Origin: Sipunculus nudus
Taxonomy: Eukaryota > Annelida > Sipuncula > Golfingiida > Sipunculidae
Direction of reading: 5' to 3'
DNA length: 64,000 nucleotides
Assembly (NCBI GenBank): GCA_026874595.1
Contig: CM049317.1
Coordinates: 14,442,882 to 14,506,881 of the forward strand
Each line of letters begins with the position of its first letter. The stretch's first letter is position 1. Positions 24,601 through 39,100 of the stretch are shown piece after piece. The notes beneath the pieces are model-generated. The model did no database searches, was not told the origin of the DNA, and saw nothing but the letters and a program-made list of their open reading frames with translations. The position numbers were made by a program, and so were the translations under genes.

Positions 24601-26197
24601 TGTCAAATAAAACCTTGGCCAAAAAAAACCTTTTGGTAGTGAGGAGCTTGTAAATTTTTATCAGGCCCGGAAATATTTTTAAAAAGTCTGTAGTTTTCTC
24701 AAAGGAAACAACAACAGAATATTTAGTATTTGCTCTGTGAAATGAGGGCTTGACACCCCTGGATGTGAATCGACTAAACTACATATCATGCAGAATATCA
24801 GAAATGATACATACATTAATTTTCATCATATTCTGTTATTGTTTTATTCATGAACACAGTCAATTAAAATGAACAAAAAAATGGCGTTATTCAAAACACT
24901 GTGCAAACAATTACAAATAGATAAAAGATTACATGACAACCAAGGTAAAATATTATATTTGTATTAACACTGATTTCCTTACACTTTCACTGTATTATCA
25001 GACACACTGTTAATATATACCTCTCCCTTTTGAATAAAATTACAAGTTTTGAATTAATTTTGGTGAGAATAGAGAGTAAATTACAACTTGTAGGTAGTGT
25101 CAAGAAAAACATAGTTTTTAAGCTCAGAGATTCAAATAATTAGTTTTGCAAATATCATACAAACTGACAATTTATTATGTTTATTGCTGCCTAGGTTTCT
25201 CTTTTAATTAAAATTTAAAAAATTACTTTTCAATAAACCTTGAAAAAAAGCTTGTCTATCAAGATATAATGGTCCTTTTAATAAAACCATGAACAAGTAA
25301 ATTAAATATTTGACGAGATGAAAGAACATGTAAGGGTACAAGACTTATTTCAACCAGTTAAAACAATTTTTTTCATTCATTCAAGTAAATACAGACATTA
25401 ATAAAATAATATCAAATTTTAGCTTTCTGGTATTTTTTTAATTTCTTAAGTAGATTTACTTTGTTTTGATCTTTGTCTGAATTATTTTAATGAACATAAC
25501 ATCAATTTTCCCTATTCTACATAATCATGAATAACAGTTCAAACATTTGACCTTCTATACTCATGATGCTTGGAAAATAGAACCCATTTATATAATAATT
25601 TCATAATATTTATTCACTTATCTAATTCCCCCTACAGATATGATCTCAAACTACAAATATTTAAGTTCAGACAATTCTTCCCCATCCCTGGGCAGTACTG
25701 TACTGTAACAAGACCTCCAAAGAGACAGCTTTTGATAAAATATCAACTAGGACACATTTAACTTTGATGCATTATTGATACAAAGATATGGGGGGCTCAT
25801 TCTGTAAAAGATTCATTTACACAAGTGTGCCTTGGTAACTTATGACTGTAATGTCTGTAATGCTATGTCCACCCGACATACTAATTGATTTGGCAATTGT
25901 TTTCATTTGTCCAGCGAAACCACACCTGTGCCTATCCAAACACCCTCCCACGGGCAGTTTGACAGCTTTGTTACGACAGTAATTTCTTTGATTCTGGACC
26001 ACTAAGCAGTTATGTTGCAAATGCATTATCATAAGCCTACCAGGGGTGTGATTACGACGGTTTACGGGGGTTGATTTGCCATATACTTTTACTAACAAGA
26101 CCCCTGAAAAGTTCAAACACAGACTATAAAGTGGGATTTTGACGCATACGCCGTGCTAAGTTGGGCTCAATTCTCGCACAACGGGCATTCATACCTA
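21644..26197 (-). other. Probable first intron of the MBD-like gene
   Basis: AT-rich and free of coding signal. It contains a TTAA MITE at 23253-23753. On the minus strand, AAAG|GTAGGTAT at 26199/26198 inside the CpG-richer region is a plausible donor for a non-coding first exon, giving an intron of about 4.5 kb. Only the acceptor side is well supported. Confidence 0.45.
23253..23753 (+). mobile_element. TTAA-flanked MITE, copy 2 (best ends)
   Basis: Bounded by TTAA at 23253-23256 and 23750-23753. The terminal repeats AGGGAC and GTCCCT are perfect inverted copies, making TTAAAGGGAC / GTCCCTTTAA. It is about 0.5 kb, non-coding, and shares its full length with the copies at 18060 and 62391. 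Confidence 0.8.
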
Positions 26198-26596
26198 CCT
26201 TTTGGACAGTCTAAGGTTTGCTATGGTAACTTAGAATTGTTTCAGATGTCATAATTAGGTTGCAAATCCCATATTTTTGGAATATGGCACGTGTTTTGTA
26301 GCGTACACAGTTATCGGAGTGATACTGCAAAATGGCTGCCTGTGTCCATTACTCCCACAATGCAACGCGAGGCAGGTGCGAGCAGTCAATGAAGGTCACT
26401 TCTGTTATGAAAGTCTCCGCGCAGATCCGCATAAAGCGAGCCCGTTCACCCCGTATTCCCGTTATGTTGGGAGAGTGGCCAAATTGGCTCTGTTTCATGT
26501 GACAGATTGTGGTTTCTCAACCCAGACACAGTTCAAGCGAGTTGTAGGTGACCACAACAAAACAAGTTTGGTTGAATTGTCTGGGCTTTCGTAAAA
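25850..26596. promoter_or_regulatory. Probable bidirectional promoter between the MBD-like gene (-) and AARSD1 (+)
   Basis: The stretch is richer in GC and CpG than its surroundings, particularly about 25915-26200 and 26340-26480. It lies just upstream of the AARSD1 start codon and ~4 kb upstream of the MBD-like exon. AAAATGGCTGCC at about 26330 resembles a YY1 site, common near animal promoters. No TATA box was seen. Open frames here (26277-26594 plus, 25817-26116 minus) show no domain and are more likely 5' UTR or promoter. Confidence 0.5.
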
Positions 26597-26647
26597 ATGG
26601 CTTTAGCTGGAGCCCTTGCATGTCAGCGGGATAGCTACCTGAAAGAG
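26597..26647 (+). CDS. AARSD1: AARSD1 exon 1 (17 codons)
   Basis: ATG at 26597 with A at -3 and G at +4. It encodes MALAGALACQRDSYLKE, with CQRDSY conserved in AARSD1. The donor GAG|GTAAGG gives phase 0. The intron after it is 6.4 kb. Confidence 0.9.
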
Positions 26648-27107
26648 GTAAGGATGACATCCATCCGTCAGTGTTGCAGATTCAGTTTTATTACTTTTAA
26701 TACTCTGTTGTCACTATCTCCAAAATCAGTGCAACTGCTACAAATTGTACAACGTACAAGTATAGTACTATGATTGATGTAATTCATTACTGACAGTATT
26801 AGTAATGCTATGTGTATAACTGGAGTTTAAAATTAATGAAAGCTTTTAGTAAAATACTTAATGAAGTGGTAATTAAGATTCAGAATACAATGTAATAGTC
26901 TAATACATTTTATATACAACTATATATTTTTTCTGTAATAATTAATGTTGTTTAATCTATTCAGTGCTATTATTTAAATGTAAGCCAAAACTATGTGTCT
27001 GTTATTGAAATATTTTTTTTTAATTTATAGTGCTATCCTCGCTGTATTAAGGTGTTTTATATATTTTGTCTTATATATGCCAAACAAAAAAATAACATTT
27101 ATAGATA

Positions 27108-27176
<69 letters not shown>

Positions 27177-30100
27177 GTATACCTGGCTGAGTTGTATACA
27201 TGTGCTAACCAATTTATTAGCATAAATAATTAACATTCATCCTGACTAAATCAAACTACCTTATAAGCCCATTGACTGTGCAGTTTGAGCTTTTACATTT
27301 ATCAGTAGCATACTTGAAAAAAGTCCTGTTACAGAGTTTAAAAATAAATCTCTTGCAAATTTATCATCATGAAAAAATAACTCAAGAAAAAATCTTCTTT
27401 CCCATGGTATAACATGTACAAGTATCTCCATCAAACTTTGCCTCTGATATTGAAGATTAAATTTCTAGATGCTAGGAAAATTATTTTAGGAAAATATTTT
27501 CAAAACATGAAAATATAAGTCACATTTCATTACTGTACACTTTCATATGCATGAATTTATACATGGAGACATATCCTTGGAACATCAGAGTCTTTATAGA
27601 AACTGCAGAAATTAATCAAACATCCCAAACAAATACTTAAAAAGTTGATTGTATATAAATGACTATTTTGTCACCAATTGTCAGTTTTCATTGATGCTGT
27701 AACAACTTTTATTTGTTTTGAGTATTAAAAATGATACAAGAATATTAAAATTCTAGGCTCTTTCTTTGCAGAATCTGGATTTTCTTGTATTTCTATCTCG
27801 ACTGTCTCATGTGGATCTTTTGCCCAGCATTAATTCCTGCAGCCACCCCACATTTGGTAATTAAATCCTGGCTGCACCCTTGTGCATGTAAAAAATAAAT
27901 TGGAACACTTTTAAAAAGTAAGGCAACAAAAATAAAAGGTATATGGTTCTCATGCTCCATGCCCATCAGTTTTACCCCTCCCCCCCCCCCCCCATAAAAA
28001 AATTTTTATTTTGATTTTCAATAAAAACTTTGAAAAATTTTGAGTTCCAGCTGCTCAGGCATTTCATTCAAGAAGATAAAATAAAAATTATGATAAAATT
28101 TCCTTTGTTTTGTGGTGCTTATACCTTTTTATCCAAAAAAAAAATCTGTTTTTATCATGTTTTTCCCTGATCATATTGCATTTTCACGAGACATACAAAA
28201 AAGATAAAAAAATAAAAAATCACCTGCCCACATTGATTTCTGAAAAAAGTGCCTTAGAACCAAACCAAATTTTTTTGCCTAAACAGTGTATTTTCATGAA
28301 GAATAAAGCTTCAGTCAGGTTAAGCATTGTAATATAAAATGACAGCTACATAAACAATTTCAACCACATGTTTCCACTACTTATTGTGCCTAGTGCAAGT
28401 TTATTTCCACTACAGGAATAAAAATATTGTTTCAAGAACAAAACATTTGCAGATCTCATAATATTAAAAGGGGAAAACTATATTTCATGATTATATGACA
28501 TGCCTTGTGAATGTAATATTATGTTTTATGTATATAAATACATCAGAAACAGAGAAATTATCATATACATATCAATGTAATATTTCACTTTTGAGAATTA
28601 ATATTAAGGAACTTTGAATTTTATTTTAATAAGGTTAGACTTAAGAAAGCTTATATATTGGAATGTTTTTATGATTATTTGTTTGAAGAAACATATCTTT
28701 CTTTAAACCTTATTTATTTGTTATTGTTGGGAACAAATATATAATTTGTTGGGATATCTGTAGGTGTTTATCAGTTTGAACCCAGGTGTTTGGAGCATCA
28801 CACAAAATAGACCAATATTAATTAATAAAGACTTATTGAACAACAGTTAATGCCTCTTCACAGAATTCTACAAGTATCGCATGTAGAAATTTTTTCATAA
28901 ATAGCCTTTGTATATGCTCTGCATTAACTAATACCTGTGTCCCAGTTTGGGTTTCATTGTTAAGATTTGGCATCATACTGTGTCATTTGACATGCTGGCA
29001 TCCACAAGTGTCATCTATATCCTCTCTACCCACTCAGAGACACTTTATGATAGGTGTTAAGAATGGGACCCATAGGAATGGAAAATTGCATTTCACACAT
29101 CTTTTGAAATCTGCAGTTTAAAGGTCGTCAAGAAACAGTTTGCATTGAATCACAAATAAACTGTTTTGTTTCATTCGCACCTGTATGTGTCTCCATTCAA
29201 AGAATTGAATCCACCTCTTCATACTTATTTAATTGTCATATACACAATTGTGAATGAAATTTCACTCTGCAAAATTGCAAGCTGCATGTGTGTCTCTTTG
29301 TTTCAATTCTCGTGGACCTTAAGTACCAGTTTTATATTTGGTCATGTCACAGCCTTCAAGTTCTTTTGATTAGCTCAGTTACTTGGCCTGTGTTCAAAAG
29401 TGCAATCAGAATCTTATATCGTAAATTCAAAGAAATTATTGAGACAAGTTCAGGACATTGCTGTGCTGTTAATATTGCATCCATGGCAAAAAACTCTAGT
29501 TTTAAAATTAATCCAAAAATTATTTCAAATGCATATTGGACCCATATAGTATACATATATATAATTTTAAACCTGCTACAGAGCTCTTTCTTAAATGGTA
29601 CAACTATAAGTATTAATGAAATTCATCTTCATAATCATATGAATTTTAACATTTCCAAAATTTTTAATATTTAAATGGTACACAGTTTTAAGCTCCAAGA
29701 AACAGCAAACCATGTTTGAATGACCTCATAGTAAACTAAAGGACACTATATGTTTTCTTCCACCTGTATCATGTTTCTATCTAACTTAAAAATTGAATTT
29801 TTAGTGAACCTGTGAGCTCATGCGAGGGTGTGGTGTCATCTAGCATCCACCCGTTGACCAATGCTATCTCAAAAACGTAAGGACTAAGCATCACCAAATT
29901 TTATACTAACATCAGTCCTCTTAAAAAATTTGTTAGATTGAGCTTATTTTTTTGCTATCTGTATTGACGTAATAGGGGAAAAAATAAAAAAACTTTAAAA
30001 ATTAAAAATCTTCATATCTGGAACTGTCAAGTGGAATTGTTCAATATTTCACAGAACTTGAATAATCCCAGAAACAATCTCAAGCTTATTTTAATGGTTC

Positions 30101-33100
30101 CAGTTTGGTGATTTTTTGCCGAGTTACAGGAAGCTGAATTTAGTCATTTGGCCAAAAAAGCATACTAAAATTATAGTCTCAGAAATAGCTGGAGCTATCA
30201 TCACCAAATTTTATGAATCTGTTGGTCACATGAGTCATATTTGAAACTAAGGTTTTTGTGGAGCCACCTACATCAGCCAGTTTTTTTATGGACAAAAACC
30301 TTGTAATTTTGTCTCCTTCCAGCTTCTTTAATACATTAAAAATGTTTCATGATGAATTTGTCAAACCAAATGGTTTAATTTTTCACAAAAATTATCCTAG
30401 GGTAGGGTTCTGTCAATTGTATAAGAATAGATCAACTGCATTGATATTTTGTTAAGTCATAGAAAGCTGAGGTTGGTCTTATGGCCAAGTAAGCCTTTTT
30501 CATACTGAGGGCTGCAATAGTCATTTGTTATTATTCTTAACATCTTTGATAAAAAAAAACTTATGAATATGTCAGCATGTTAACAGTATTGTAACCAAAG
30601 TATTTCGGTATTTATAATAAATCATAAAAGGAAAGATTTTATCTGTATCTATGTGCAGACTGCCAACTATTTTAGAATTGGCAACAGGCCAAGTTTCAGT
30701 CTGTATCTATTTATATCTTTGGCAGACTGCCAGCAGTATCAGAATAGGCAACAGGTCAAGTGTTCAGTCAGTGCAGCCAGGTACAGGTCAAGTGTTCACA
30801 GGAGCAGTAGCTGTACCTGCACATTTTTGTGGGTTCACTTGGGGGCAAATGCCTTCCTCAGTTAAGCTTTGTCAATTGAGTGCACCTGACTTAGAAGTTT
30901 GATGTATCAGCCTGAAATGGCCTGCCCATGCATCTTTCATGGCTTCCTCGTACACAAGACTGGTGTCGCCAACTACAATGACAGTGTATGTCCCTGCTTA
31001 TTTATCAGGAGTGGTTTGACATGTCAGCCTAAAATTGTGCATACCCGTACAACTCTTAATAGTTTCCTTGTACATACAAGACTTGTAGTCCCTGAAATTT
31101 TGCTTGTCCATACATCTTTGATTGCTTTCTCATACAAAAGACTGGGGGCTCCACCGGCAACCATTTTAGGTTGTGTTTATCCATGCCAGTATTTCAGGAT
31201 TGATGTTTTTGTATAATTTGTGCTTGTACTCGGGTTCAAAATATTTAGTATATGCATTGTACATGTACATGTCACACATGTACTTGTAAAGTAATCTAGT
31301 ACTTTTCAAATAATGTTAAAGCATGTTATCACAGAAGCATTTTTCCAGATGTAAATCCTATTGAACAGGTTTGCGTTAGACCTGTTGGCCTTGTTAATTG
31401 ATGCCATAAAAATTTGAAATTTCATTTTTAAATGTGAAAGAAACATGGCAGTGGAAAAACAAAACAAAAAACAGTGTTGAGATAATATCATTTAGTTTGA
31501 CATTAGCCCACAAAAATATGGTTTCCTGTTATTGGTTTTTTATCCTCTCAAAGATCTGTTTAAAGTTGTAAGAGAAAGTGATCATATCGTGTTTTAACCC
31601 TCAAAACATGGGCAGGTGATGAAACAGTCACTTTTAAGACATTTGATTGGTGAAGAGGTAGGCTGAGGACAAGGGGATGCCTATAAACGCCCACAGGGTG
31701 ATAAGATGGAGCCCCTGGGCAAGGATCATTTGAATCTAGTTGATAACAAAAACAATGTATTTATATGAATAAATCACATGTTTGACTGCTTTTCATTACA
31801 CCATTTTATTATGAACACAGGCAAGAAACAATAACTATTTGGCTCTGAGATATCACCAAGATTACAGTCAACTTGTCATACTATACAATCTGAAGGATAT
31901 GCAGTTAAAATTGATGCATCTTGGAAGCAGGCTAAGAAAGCAGTAGGGATTGCTCCTACAGGTAGTAGACATTAATTAATTGTAGTCACCTCATAATCAG
32001 TACGGTAGGCTACTCTTTAAATTGGTAGGGTTGGCGTATATGTCCCAAGGCCCAAATCCTGATCTGAGTTGACATAAAACTATTTAATGCCTTCAGCACA
32101 TACTTCTGATTAAATTAAGGAAAATTCACCTTAGTTCAGTGACTCAAAAACTTAAATCTAATTTTGTCATGAAAAAATGTTATTCATGCCATGCAAAACT
32201 TCAAATACATAAAGTTAGTGAATAGTGAAAAGGTGAATATTTGTTTGACTGATACCTGACAAAAATTAATGGAATAAAAGAAGACTACTGACTTTTGTGG
32301 CACATCTTTCCCTTTGTAAAAATTTGAAATATGTTTGGTTATTATTAATTTAATACTATTACATACATGCATCATGTATATGTGAATTAAAATAATTAAA
32401 TTTTGTATATAGGATAATCAAAAACATTTTATGAATATAAACAATTTTACATTGATTTGATAATTAAAAAGAGCCTTTTGGGTCCAGCCTAAACCCAAAT
32501 CAGGATTTGATCTGGACCAATCAAAAGTTGGTCCTGATCGGGGTCTGAGCCTCAACACATGTATTGTTCTGATGATGCCAACAAAAAAGCTTCACGTTTT
32601 AACTGAAATTGCTTTAAACCCTCATAGACTGAGTCACTCTCACAAACTTTGAACTTAAAGAGTAAAAAAAAATAATTTTTAAGACATCGTACTAGTCAAG
32701 GAAGACTAGAAAGTAGTGTTTTGTTAATTATTGTCTGTGCCATAAAAATTGATTCAGTTCTTACCTGAGCATTGATAATTATATTATCAGTTCTATTAAA
32801 GCTTTCAGTAATCATATCAGGCCTCATACATAATTGATATATAGTTTGTACAGTCCTTAATTTGCATGAGGAACTAAAAAATATTGCAATATATGTATAT
32901 ATATTTATGCATCATTATTAAAGCAACAGTCTTACAAAAGATTTTGAAATAGGCAGTGCACCAACACTTGTAAAGTTTCTTTGGAAAGAGAACACTGTCA
33001 TGGTGATTCACTCATTAAAACCGCAACACTTCCTTATTAGGGCATGATTTATTGTAGTTGACAACAACAGTTAAGTCATGTGAGCCAGCCACCCTACCAA

Positions 33101-36100
33101 CTGTGACCAATGGTAAGAAGACCAAACTTAGTTGCTATGGTGTCATCCTGGAAGATACCATTTTGTTTCCAGAAGGGGGTGGGCAGGTGAGATCAAAGAG
33201 TAAATTTTTTTATTTGGTATTAACCCTCTACCCATCAGTTCAAGGCATGTATTATTTTTGCAGTATGAAATAAATACATACTTGTAATTTTACATGCAAC
33301 TACCTCTGGACAAGTTCTCAAACCATTCCTTAAACTAAAATTGACTACGGTGCATCAATCATTTACTCTTTGAGTTGATGTGTCTTCATTTAACAGATAA
33401 AATATTTAAATAGAGCTAAAATGGAAAAAAAAGTTTCTTCTTAATTCCTTACTCCTTACAGATGGAGCAATTAAGGTATTGACTGCATCCATCTATATAT
33501 CCACCTGATTACATTTGATGTAATTGCAATAACCAACTTTTTTGGAATTTAGGAAACTACAAATTTTTACCAGTAAAGCACTTGGCCAGAGTACAGTTGT
33601 GGAATAGCCCAGAGTTAATTAATGAGATCAGAGGTCATGACAGATCATGCTGTTGCTGTGATAACCTAGCAGGATTTTGACAGATTTTGATGAAACTCTC
33701 AATGAAATTTCATCAATTAACTTTTCTCTGGAATTCAATTCTTGACCAAATCTGCACATATTATATAGGTCAGCACTGGACTTTGGTGTCGCTTCAAATG
33801 ATAAATCACCAGGAGTTTGATGGATTCAAACTCACTATGAAGATTTACCAATAAAGTATCGCACCTGAGTTTGATTTCAGGCAAAATGTGCCCTTAATCA
33901 ATGAGGTCAAAATTCACAAGAAATACAGAGGTATGCACTCTCATAGTGCTTTTGTTTATGATGGTTTGTCACCATTTTGTTTTAAACTCTTTTTGTATCC
34001 ACTAAAATGAATCCAACACTACTGCCATATTTGTTTCCAGAGAACTCCTCCTCCCCCCCCCCCCCCCCCACCACACCACACCCAGTATAGCTGGAATAAT
34101 TTATCAGAACTTGGCATCATTTTAGAGTCAAAGTCTTTTATTTTGTGTAGATGTCTGAGCTTGGTCTTCAAGGTCAAATCATTGAATATATAGGATATAT
34201 ATGAATATATAGGATAATATGACATCTCTGATGCCAGAAATATCTAGTTTAATGTATCTTTTATAAAACCTTGAAATTGAATGTATAGAAAAATACCTTA
34301 AGAATTAATCGAGTAAATTAAATTTAACGTTTACATAACGCTGAAAAGGTAAAAGTATCAGCTGGGTTGTTGACACTTGTTCACTGCACAAGGTGCAGTG
34401 TTAATTATTAATGCTGTTTACTGCTTTGTCAGTGGCCCATCCTTTATCTCTGACAGTAAATTAAATATTATTTTTTCTGAATTATATGACATATTTGCCT
34501 GTGCATTCATAATCATTTTTTATCAATTATGCAAAAATGCAACCAATTGATTGTGTAAGAATACAGCCAATCATTGATATAATCGATTAATTGGCACAAC
34601 ACTACATATGATATCACCTTTACTCTAGACATTTGTAGTTAGATTTTATTCCATTGAATCAAGGAGAATAGGACACAAAATAGTAGCACCCTTGAGGGAT
34701 CTAAGACTGTCAGTGCTGAAGGGATCTCAGACTGTCAGTTCTGAAGTTGACCTACTGATTGTTGTGTTTTTTTCATTTCAGCCAGATGACCATGGAACTG
34801 TAAGTATATGCTTATTTCAGATATTGTGAAGACCATGTCCTGATATTGTATTTTCATAAGTTAAAAAGAAAAGGTGTGGTTCTCAGGAACTTTTTTTAGA
34901 AATGTAGTGCGGGCAGGCAATATTTTATTTTTTACCTTTTTTGTATGTTTCAATAAAAATATCATATGGTCAGGGTAAAGCATGAAAACAACATTTTTTT
35001 TTTCCTAAACAGGTAAAAGCACTACATAGCAAAGAAAATCTAAACAAAATTGTATTATTTTATCTTCTTGAAAGATGAAAATAAAAATAAAAATTTTTGA
35101 ATTTTTTTTTTTTGGGGGGGGGGGGTTAAATTGCCTGAGAACCATACCTTTTATTGTATCCCCAGACAAAGTCAGGATACTTTGGTTTAAGCAAGGTCGT
35201 GCCGCAGATGCAGAGATTTTGTTTGGACACAATACCTAAAAAAATATTTTACAGATCTTTACCAAACTTGGCATGTGTATAAAAGCCTATTTAAAACTGG
35301 GTCATGCCCTTTACTAGGAGAGTGACCTTGACCTTGAATAAGTCCATTTTGGGAGAAAATCACACAACTTCTTAAATATCTCAAGAAATCTTGAATGCAT
35401 TGATCCGAAGATCAACTTGACCAAAGATCATGGATAGTGTTGTCATGTACTGAAAACTGGTGGCACCACCTATTATCCTTTTCTTGTTTTTGTGCTGTTT
35501 AATACCCCCATCATTGCCACTTAACAGTACTGTGAGCATTATAAGTCAAAAACTAATTGACATATTTCTTTCATATTATGCATACACAGACATGGGTTAT
35601 GGGATAATGTATATGTAAATTGGGGTCAAGACCTGTCATATGAGAGTGGCCTTGACCCGGAATATTGCTACATATGGTGAAAATCACACAAAATCATAAA
35701 TATCTCAATAAGGGATGCATGGATTGGTCCAAAAAATCAAATTGACCAAAGATCCTTGATAGCTTTATCTTATGAGGAAGACAGGTGGAGCCACCTTCTG
35801 TCCTTTTCTTGTTTTTGGGCCTTTTAATACCCCATCATTGCCACTTGAAAGTAGTATGAAAATTTTTAAGTCTAAAACTAATGGACAGATTGGGCTGACA
35901 TTGTGCATGTCCATTGAGCTTGGAAACCTCGATCTTGTGTTCAAGACTGGTGGCGCTATCTGCAATCATAATTGTGTGGCATCCATCTGTACATTTGCCT
36001 GCGGTGAAAATCGCTCATATCTCCAGAGTGCTTCAAGGTATTGGTCTGAAATTCGGCATGTCCATCCATCTTGAAAAGTTTTCTGGTAAAACCAGACAGG

Positions 36101-39100
36101 TTGCGCCACCTACCTTCCTGTTTTTGTAGAATAAATTAATGCCCTATTCTAAGGAGTGATTGGCCCTATTGGCCTGAAATTGTGCATATCCATAGATCTT
36201 GGACTCCTCCATCTTGTACTCAAGACTGGTGGTGCCATCTGCAATGGTTTTGCCGTGGCGTCCATCTGTACATGTGCTTTGGGTGAAAATTGCCCATATC
36301 TCTGGAGTGGTTCAAGGTATTGGTCTTAAATGTGGCATGTCTATCCATCTTGGAAAATGTTCTCATACACCAGACAGGTGGCACCACCTTCCTGTCCATT
36401 TCAGTAAAATAAATTAATGCTCTTTCCTCAAGAGAGATTCAACATATTGTTTCTCAAGTTGATAGATAGAAGAAACCATAGTTGCTTGCCAAGTGTCAGT
36501 ATATGCTGCTGAAGAAGGGGGGCCTTTTCTTAAGGGGGGAGGGGTTAATTGTCTGGGGTTACCATGGCACCTGCGGTGCCAAGAAATATCTGGGTTTTTT
36601 TGGCCTGAATGTATTAATCAGACAGATTCATCAAAAATGAAATTTTCTGAGCAGAGCAAGGCCTTTGTGTACAATAAAGATTTAAATATAAGAATATAAT
36701 GGGAACAAGCCTACCTTTAATCAAACTGAGAAATTTTGCTGTAAATTGGCTGAAAAAGTGTCCTAATTTTATTTTCTGTATTGTTTTATCCAGTAAAGAG
36801 ACACTGAATGGTTATTATTTAGCTCTATGTAATCTACATTGTGTGACAATAATTCCTTTGATTGTTAAATTTCTATGCCACTTATCGTTCACCAGTAAAG
36901 AGCTTACCTCAGCTGTTGCTCTGTTCCCTCCCCTATTCCCCATGACTTGTATTTGAACTTTTTAACAGATAGGGGGCATTGAGGTGTTGAGGATATTAAG
37001 GCAAGGTGGAGATGCTGTTCACTATGTACCTGTTCCTCTAGACCAGGGGTCGGAGGTTGTTCTCAAGGTGGACTGGCAACGAAGATTTGACCACATGCAA
37101 CAGCATTCAGGTGAGATAATTTTAACATTTTGGTCTTCCTGTGTAACATAGTACGTATAACCAGCTGAAAATGGGGTCTCTAAACATTATAACCTCAATA
37201 TCTGCCAACATCTTATGAATTATTGGTGGTATATAGACAGGGAAAGTAGATGGATGTATTAGGGCAGGGCTAGAATATTGCAGGATTTTGCAAGAATCAC
37301 CAATGTTACAGCATTCTCTTGTGCAAATCATGCTTGATTCACGCCCGCAGAAAACGTGTCATGTCACTCCATGAAAGTTACCCCTTTCCGGTCTCCTTGG
37401 GAAAAGGTTGCCATTACCCAGTGATGGAATGGGTTGCCTTCGGTTTTAAAGTGGAAATTAGAGATAATGTGGTTTTTGATGGTGCACTCAACACATCAGC
37501 ATTCAGGCACCACAAATCACAAGTCAGCGGCTAAACAACAAGAGTATATATTAAAAGAAAATAAAAGGTACAGAATTCAAAATCACCTACTGGATAGGGT
37601 TCTCAGCTTGTTACACCTCACTAGATACACTGGTACATACACTAAATAAAACTATAGTAAAAACACAAGAATCTGGTAAAACAGTCTCTAGACAATAGCT
37701 GGCAGCACCTTATTGGACTCCTGCTGTCATCACCTCACTGGACACTCGCTGGCAGCACTTCATTCCACATTGGCTAACAACAACTCACTCGAAACCAGGT
37801 ATCAGCATCCCATTCGAAATCGGCTGGCAGCACCTTACATGACACCATCTGGCAGCACCTTAAATGACACCATCTGGCAGCACCTTACATGACACCATCT
37901 GGCAGCACCTTACATGACACCAGCTGGCAGCACCTTACATGACACCATCTGGCAGTACCTTACATGACACCATCTGGAAGCACCTTACAAGACATCTGCT
38001 GGCAGCACCTTACATGACACCTGCTGGCAGCACCTTACATGACACCATCTGGCAGCACCTTACATGACACCATCTGGCAGCACCTTACATGACACCTGCT
38101 GGCAGCACCTTACATGACACCTGCTGGCAGCACCTTACATGACACCTGCTGGCAGCACCTTACATGACACCTGCTGGCAGCACCTCACTTAACACCAGGT
38201 GGCAGCACCTCACTCGACACTGGCTGGCAGCACCTCATTTGACACTAGGTGGCAGCACCTCACTCAACACCAGCTGGCAGCACCTCACTCAACACCAGCT
38301 GGCAGCACCTCACTCAACACCTGCTGGCAGCACCTTACAGCACCTCTCTTGACACTTGGTGGCAGCACCTCTTGCAGCACGTCTCTGGACACCGGTGGCA
38401 GCACCTCTCGCAGCACCTCTCTGGACACTGGGCGGCAGCACTTCTCGAAACACCTCTCTGGACACTGGGCGGCAGCACCTCTCTGGACAACGGGTGGCAG
38501 CACCTCTTGCAGCACCTGTCTTGACACTGGGTGGCAGCACTTCTCTCAACACAGTCATCAGACTAATACAAAGCCTGGCCTGCTTTTTTATACTATGGCC
38601 CATATATATTCATGAGCAGGCTGAATACTAAATAGGCTGGGAACAAAACACGCTAAACCCAATGGCTAGCACCACAACAGTGGCATAACTGGACCTGCTG
38701 TGCACTATGTAACCCCTCTCTTGAATACAGCCATTGTCTAACAATATACTACTCTGACCAGCACGTCGGCTCTCGCTCAACAAATATAAATGTACAGCAA
38801 ACTTGGGACAGCTAACCCGAGAAATGAAAATAAAATGACACGATCCATTTCGTGACAGCTCACGCAAATTGATACATGAGATTTGCATGAAATTCTACCT
38901 CTCTCAAGGGATCCTCGCCAAAGAGGTCCTGAAAAATACCTTGTTGGGTTAGATTCATATAAAAATCAAAGTTATATTTAAGGACTTGTTTCCATGTTTG
39001 ACTTTTTCACACATATACCCTGTTGCTATCAGCCATTTCTTGTCTGCAGGATTTCTTGTGAGCACAATATTTTTTAAAGTGCTGCATATTTTTGTTTCAA

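Larger units (their letters stand above)
26648..33057 (+). other. AARSD1 intron 1
   Basis: AT-rich, with a (TA)n microsatellite at 27108 and a poly(C) run at 27978-27993. It also holds the repeats described at 29860-30490, 30645-30790 and 30890-31200 and the inverted-repeat relic at 32036-32565. No other gene was seen on either strand. Confidence 0.8.

Noticed and set aside
26277-26594. 105-aa plus-strand frame upstream of AARSD1
   Set aside because: No domain, a different frame from AARSD1, and it lies in the CpG-richer promoter/5' UTR region.
38164-38631. Several overlapping open frames on both strands with SlntSWQHL-like repeats
   Set aside because: They are produced by a 25-bp minisatellite; frames on both strands stay open because the unit lacks stop triplets in these variants.
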